Below are positions 60,872 to 64,000 of a stretch of DNA of 64,000 bases, in pieces. Positions within the stretch are counted from its first letter, which is position 1. Every line of letters begins with the position of its first letter. The translations under genes were made by a program, and so were the position numbers. Where the stretch lies: contig JAIFAC010000279.1 of the NCBI GenBank assembly GCA_026545765.1, positions 62,001-126,000 of the forward strand. Reading direction: 5' to 3'. The notes beneath the pieces were generated by a model. That model did no database searches. It saw nothing but the letters and a program-made list of their open reading frames with translations, and was not told the origin of the DNA. This DNA is from Plantago major (Eukaryota > Streptophyta > Magnoliopsida > Lamiales > Plantaginaceae).

Positions 60872-61228
60872 CGTGATAGTCACGTGGCGTAACTAAATAA
60901 AGGTGAAATTACTTCAAATCATTTACATACATGTCCACAATTGTGTTAGCTAATTCTGATTCACTGGCTATACACTATAAAGGATTATGTTGGTTTTTTA
61001 TTTTCTTTTACCTTTACTTCAATTATATTTTTGAATTAGAATTTATTTTTGCATTTATTTATATGAGAGAGGTAATTTATTCCACATGTAGAGAGAGAAA
61101 GATGATGTAGGCAAGCTAGTCAACGGAAATGTACATTTTGGATTTATCTGTAATTGTTTGAATAGAAGAGATTAATCGGTAATTGGCCCAAATTTAAGGG
61201 TAGCTTATGTAATTTTTCCTTATTTATT

Positions 61229-62449
61229 TGATTATCCTTTTAATGATAAATATGTTGTTTGAAACATTACTTAATTATATATTTCTCTATTACTTAATTT
61301 AATTTGACCATAATGAAGTTATGCATCTGGATTGATATTAAAGAGAGAGATCCTTTCAAATTTTAATAGTGAGCTTGGTACTTTATTTGGAATCTTAAAT
61401 GTATCGTAAATATTCTTGGCCATTCTTTGCCATACATGTTTGATAAAAATAAAAATAAAAACAAAAATTTTGCATTGCTTTATCTCTTAACCTTATCTCC
61501 TATTTTGTAATCATTAAAGACTAAACCTAAAAAACAAATCACAAGGATATTTCTCCTAAACAAACTGAAATTTTGTAGTAAATAAATACTAGTTTATGGC
61601 GATCGAGATTACGGGTATAAAAATTATATAAAGTATTATTAAAATACATTATAATGATTAAAGATAATTCCTAATAAAATAATAAAATATTACATGATTA
61701 GGAATTTATAAATGTATAATATAAGCGGTTCTCATAATATTACCTAGAGCAGTATCAATTAATTAATTATCTATATGGTGGAGATTGATCCATATCACTT
61801 ATTTAATGGGCATGTTCCACACTTAAATGTTCATGTGGATGATGTCATAAACATGTGGTCTATGAGTTAATGATAGACTTGGTGCAGATAATAATTTTCC
61901 CATTTTTCTTAACATCGAAAGCAAAGTCGTTACCAACTTCTTGAACTTCATTACTGTTGCTAGCATGGCGAAGGATGTATTCAGATTACCAACTTCTTTT
62001 TATATTGAAGATTCTTGTATTGAAGGTAGTCTGGTGCTGCTTTTTCAGCTTTTCCTTGTTCCTCTTGCGCTCGATTTCTTAACACATCTTTCTTATGTTT
62101 TACGGTCAGGGCTTGTTCTTAAGGCGGATCCAGAAATTTATTTTGGATGGACTAATTGATGGTATTATAGTCAATTTATTATTTTCTCCATCTAAAATTA
62201 AAATTTAGAATAATACTATAGTATGTGAAAATAAAATAAATTAGAAACAAAATATTGGATTTTTTTTTGCTATTTTGGTGGTTTAAAGTTTAAATTATAA
62301 CTAAGGTTTCAGAATTATTAGGCGCTAAATGTAAAATTGGAGTTAAAACTTAAAATATATACAAGAAATTAAAGAGAATAAAATTTGACAGCACTTGGGA
62401 GTAAAACACATGACCTTCCAAAACATGTAAGCAAAGACAACAAGATGAC
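61229..62449. other. AT-rich intergenic stretch without a gene
   Basis: No coding sequence supported. The open frame at 61941-62159 shows no family pattern. ACTAGTTTATGGCGATCGAGATTACGGG-like sequence near 61590 (two shared words with 23000-23020) and TTAAGGCGGATCCAGAAA at 62120 may be transposon ends, but partners were not found. Confidence 0.4.
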
Positions 62450-62794
62450 TTGTTGGACATAACAACCAATGAACCTCCATTGGTTGCGCCAGCTATGGAG
62501 CTGATGTAATAGTTTTTCTCCCATTGTTCCATGATCCAGTCCTGAAAAATCCTTAATTTCCAGATACAGAGAAAAAGAAACCACAGAGAGAGCTGTATCC
62601 CACTGGGTGGACGAACAACCTTATGGAGGAACATGGTTGAAAGCTCATAAACTTGTGCGCTGAAACCGGTTCCAGCATCCATTATCAGAGCCCAGAGATT
62701 TGCTGTAGAAGCCACACAGCTAATATACAGACCATCTTCATTACCTTTGTCTACATGTTGACGGAGTCTTGAGTATGCAACATTGTAGTGGTAC
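62450..62794 (-). pseudogene. MUT9-like (casein kinase I-related) kinase C-terminal fragment
   Basis: Two exons on the minus strand: 62794-62620 (YHYNVAYSRLRQHVDKGNED, then STANLWALIMDAGTGFSAQV and ELSTMFLHK) and 62541-about 62450 (DWIMEQWEKNYYISSIAGAT...VVMS). Acceptors TGGTAG and TTTTTCAG and the donor HK|GTTGTT fit family gene structure and phase. In MUT9-like kinases (nuclear kinases acting on histone H3 and light signalling) this is part of the conserved region after the kinase domain. The next expected block after VVMS is absent and replaced by unrelated sequence; the kinase domain is not in the window. On the other side a copia LTR begins about 30 bp upstream. A truncated gene copy is the simplest reading; exons further upstream beyond the window cannot be excluded. 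Confidence 0.75.
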
Positions 62795-62823
62795 CTACCA
62801 GTGGAACCACAAATTAAGAGTTA

Positions 62824-64000
62824 TGTGTCTGAGGTGGGATATTAGTCTGATGAATTGAGTACAATATTTTGGTACAAAGACTCAACACACTCAAGCTATT
62901 TCTATAGCTATAGTCACACACGAGATGAACTACTACTCTTTGTCACTTCACACTTTCTTAATATATGCTTCTGCACTTATGTTTAATTGTCCACTAATTT
63001 AATTAAGTCCAGCCCTCATATATATAGATGTATAGGTCGGTTGATGAAGTAACTTGCATGCTTTGCTCCTTTTTCTCTACCTATTTCTAAGTCTTCTTCT
63101 TGCCGCCTTTGACATGTCAGATTTTCTTTCACCTCAATTCATTTTCTTGTGCATCTTGGTCCTTCTAAATTTTCTCCAAAGTCCTTTACTTGTGTCTATT
63201 TAATTCTAGGTCTCTCTAGATTATTCCATTTATAAATTGAGCTTAATATTTTTCAACATCCTCCCTTAAGCTCAATTTCCGAAAATCCGCGCCGCCTAGT
63301 CATCGTACAACTTGCTTACCTCGTATGGTATGCATCGACTCCACTTATTTGCTTTTGGTCTCATTCGTCGCAAATCATGATTTATAGCCCGAAACTTTCT
63401 TGATGACATATTTTTGTGTACGGACACACTTCTTGCGTAATTTTCCTCCAGCCTTGGGCTCTTTCCTTGAGCATTTCGTGCTTATACCAACACCACCTTT
63501 CGTCCTTTCTCAATTCTATTGAGCCATTGTTTCTTTTGTAGAGCGTCTTGGACGTTCTATTATCATAATGCGTGCATACAAATTAGATTCACACTTCCTT
63601 TTTGTGCTTGATTTGCTTCATAGATATCTCTCAAGCTTGTGTCCTTCTCGGTGGCGGCTACTTCATCAAGCGGTATATGAGCTTCTTCTTCACTTTCTTC
63701 TCCTTCATCATCTATAGATTTTCCTTTCTCTTGTGGATCTTCCCAAGTCCACATTTGATCTTCTTCAAAGATGACATCCCGACTTATAATATTCTTCTTC
63801 ATTAGTGGATTATATAACTTGTAACCCATCGTTCTATCTCCATTTCCAACAAAAATGCATTTCTCACCTTTGTAGTCAATCTTGGTCATACGGACTCGGG
63901 ATTTTTCGTCATAATACATCGAAACACTCTAAAGTGTAAACGCTGGCTTGATCGAACTCAAGCTTCTTGGAAACTTCAGCAGTACACTTTTAGGACAGCG
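62824..64000 (-). mobile_element. Copia element with internal deletion, cut by the window end
   Basis: On the minus strand, 63919-63563 encodes the integrase C-terminal/linker region of copia pol (GEKCIFVGNGDRTMGYKLYN; IISRDVIFEED; acidic linker). Directly downstream, a purine tract (TTAAGGGAGGA) and LTR start (TGTTGAAAAATATTAAGC, 63258 downward) appear, so RT and RNase H are missing. The LTR probably ends near 62824. It continues past the right edge of the window. Stops and the deletion make it inactive. Confidence 0.72.

Larger units (their letters stand above)
56598..61219. mobile_element. Outer long-TIR MULE, 9-bp TSD TTATTTATT
   Basis: The left end (GGGAAAATGACATATACC) and right end (reverse complement GGAAAAATTACATAAGC) are inverted. 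A perfect 9-bp duplication TTATTTATT flanks the element (56589-56597; 61220-61228), the size Mutator-like elements make. Its left TIR (56598-57000) is split from its interior by a second MULE; its right TIR (about 59990-61219) is interrupted by a repeat-bearing insert. Without these the element is about 1.87 kb, close to its relative at 57001-58967. Interior parts: a gene-like 5' end at about 58977-59230 and an inverted copy at about 59820-59960. No transposase is present. Confidence 0.85.

Overview
The window is plant nuclear DNA, most likely from an eudicot. The evidence is spliced genes with GT-AG introns, plant-specific families (BREVIS RADIX, FAR1/FRS, plant G3BP-like NTF2-RRM, MUT9-like kinase) and dense plant transposons (Ty1-copia, Ty3-gypsy, CACTA, MULE, Stowaway). 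An asterid such as a Lamiales species is possible, but nothing here decides it.

Only two genes look like intact hosts. (1) 177-12112, minus strand: a G3BP-like NTF2 + RRM + RGG RNA-binding protein in nine coding exons, with a 5'UTR intron and a 7.8 kb intron that holds a truncated copia element and a Stowaway MITE. (2) 27195-32322, plus strand: a BREVIS RADIX family gene with two BRX domains, possibly carrying a 1-nt frame problem at the exon 2/3 border.

The remaining gene-like loci are broken. A FAR1/FRS-like (MULE transposase-derived) gene, 13386-18900, is split by a 3.3 kb CACTA element and carries stops and frameshifts. A UFD2/PUB1-type U-box E4 ubiquitin ligase locus, 37985-53470 minus, has premature stops, frameshifts and a decayed U-box. 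It also hosts a 10.2 kb copia element and a hAT-like element in its introns. A two-exon fragment of a MUT9-like kinase gene lies at 62450-62794 minus.

Layout: 1-12.3 kb G3BP-like gene; 12.3-13.4 kb shared head-to-head promoter region; 13.4-18.9 kb FAR1-like pseudogene with CACTA; 19.2-21.55 kb 3' half of a copia element with an extra ORF and 3'LTR; 21.55-23 kb fold-back MITE cluster; 23.3-26.8 kb minisatellites and AT-rich dispersed repeats; 26.9-32.4 kb BRX gene; 33.3-36.2 kb nested copia remnants; 37.7-53.5 kb UFD2-like pseudogene with insertions; 53.5-55.2 kb gypsy LTR; 56.6-61.2 kb two related long-TIR MULEs, one inside the other, each with a perfect 9-bp target duplication; 62.4-64 kb kinase fragment and a truncated copia element.

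The clearest new-looking items are: (a) a copia lineage with a conserved extra ORF between pol and the 3'LTR and a recurrent near-palindromic motif (core TGTTGACTCAACA) scattered through LTRs and internal region; (b) the nested MULE pair; (c) a hAT-like element carrying a Pol III-type tRNA-like unit. All alignments and identities were judged by eye; no database search was run.
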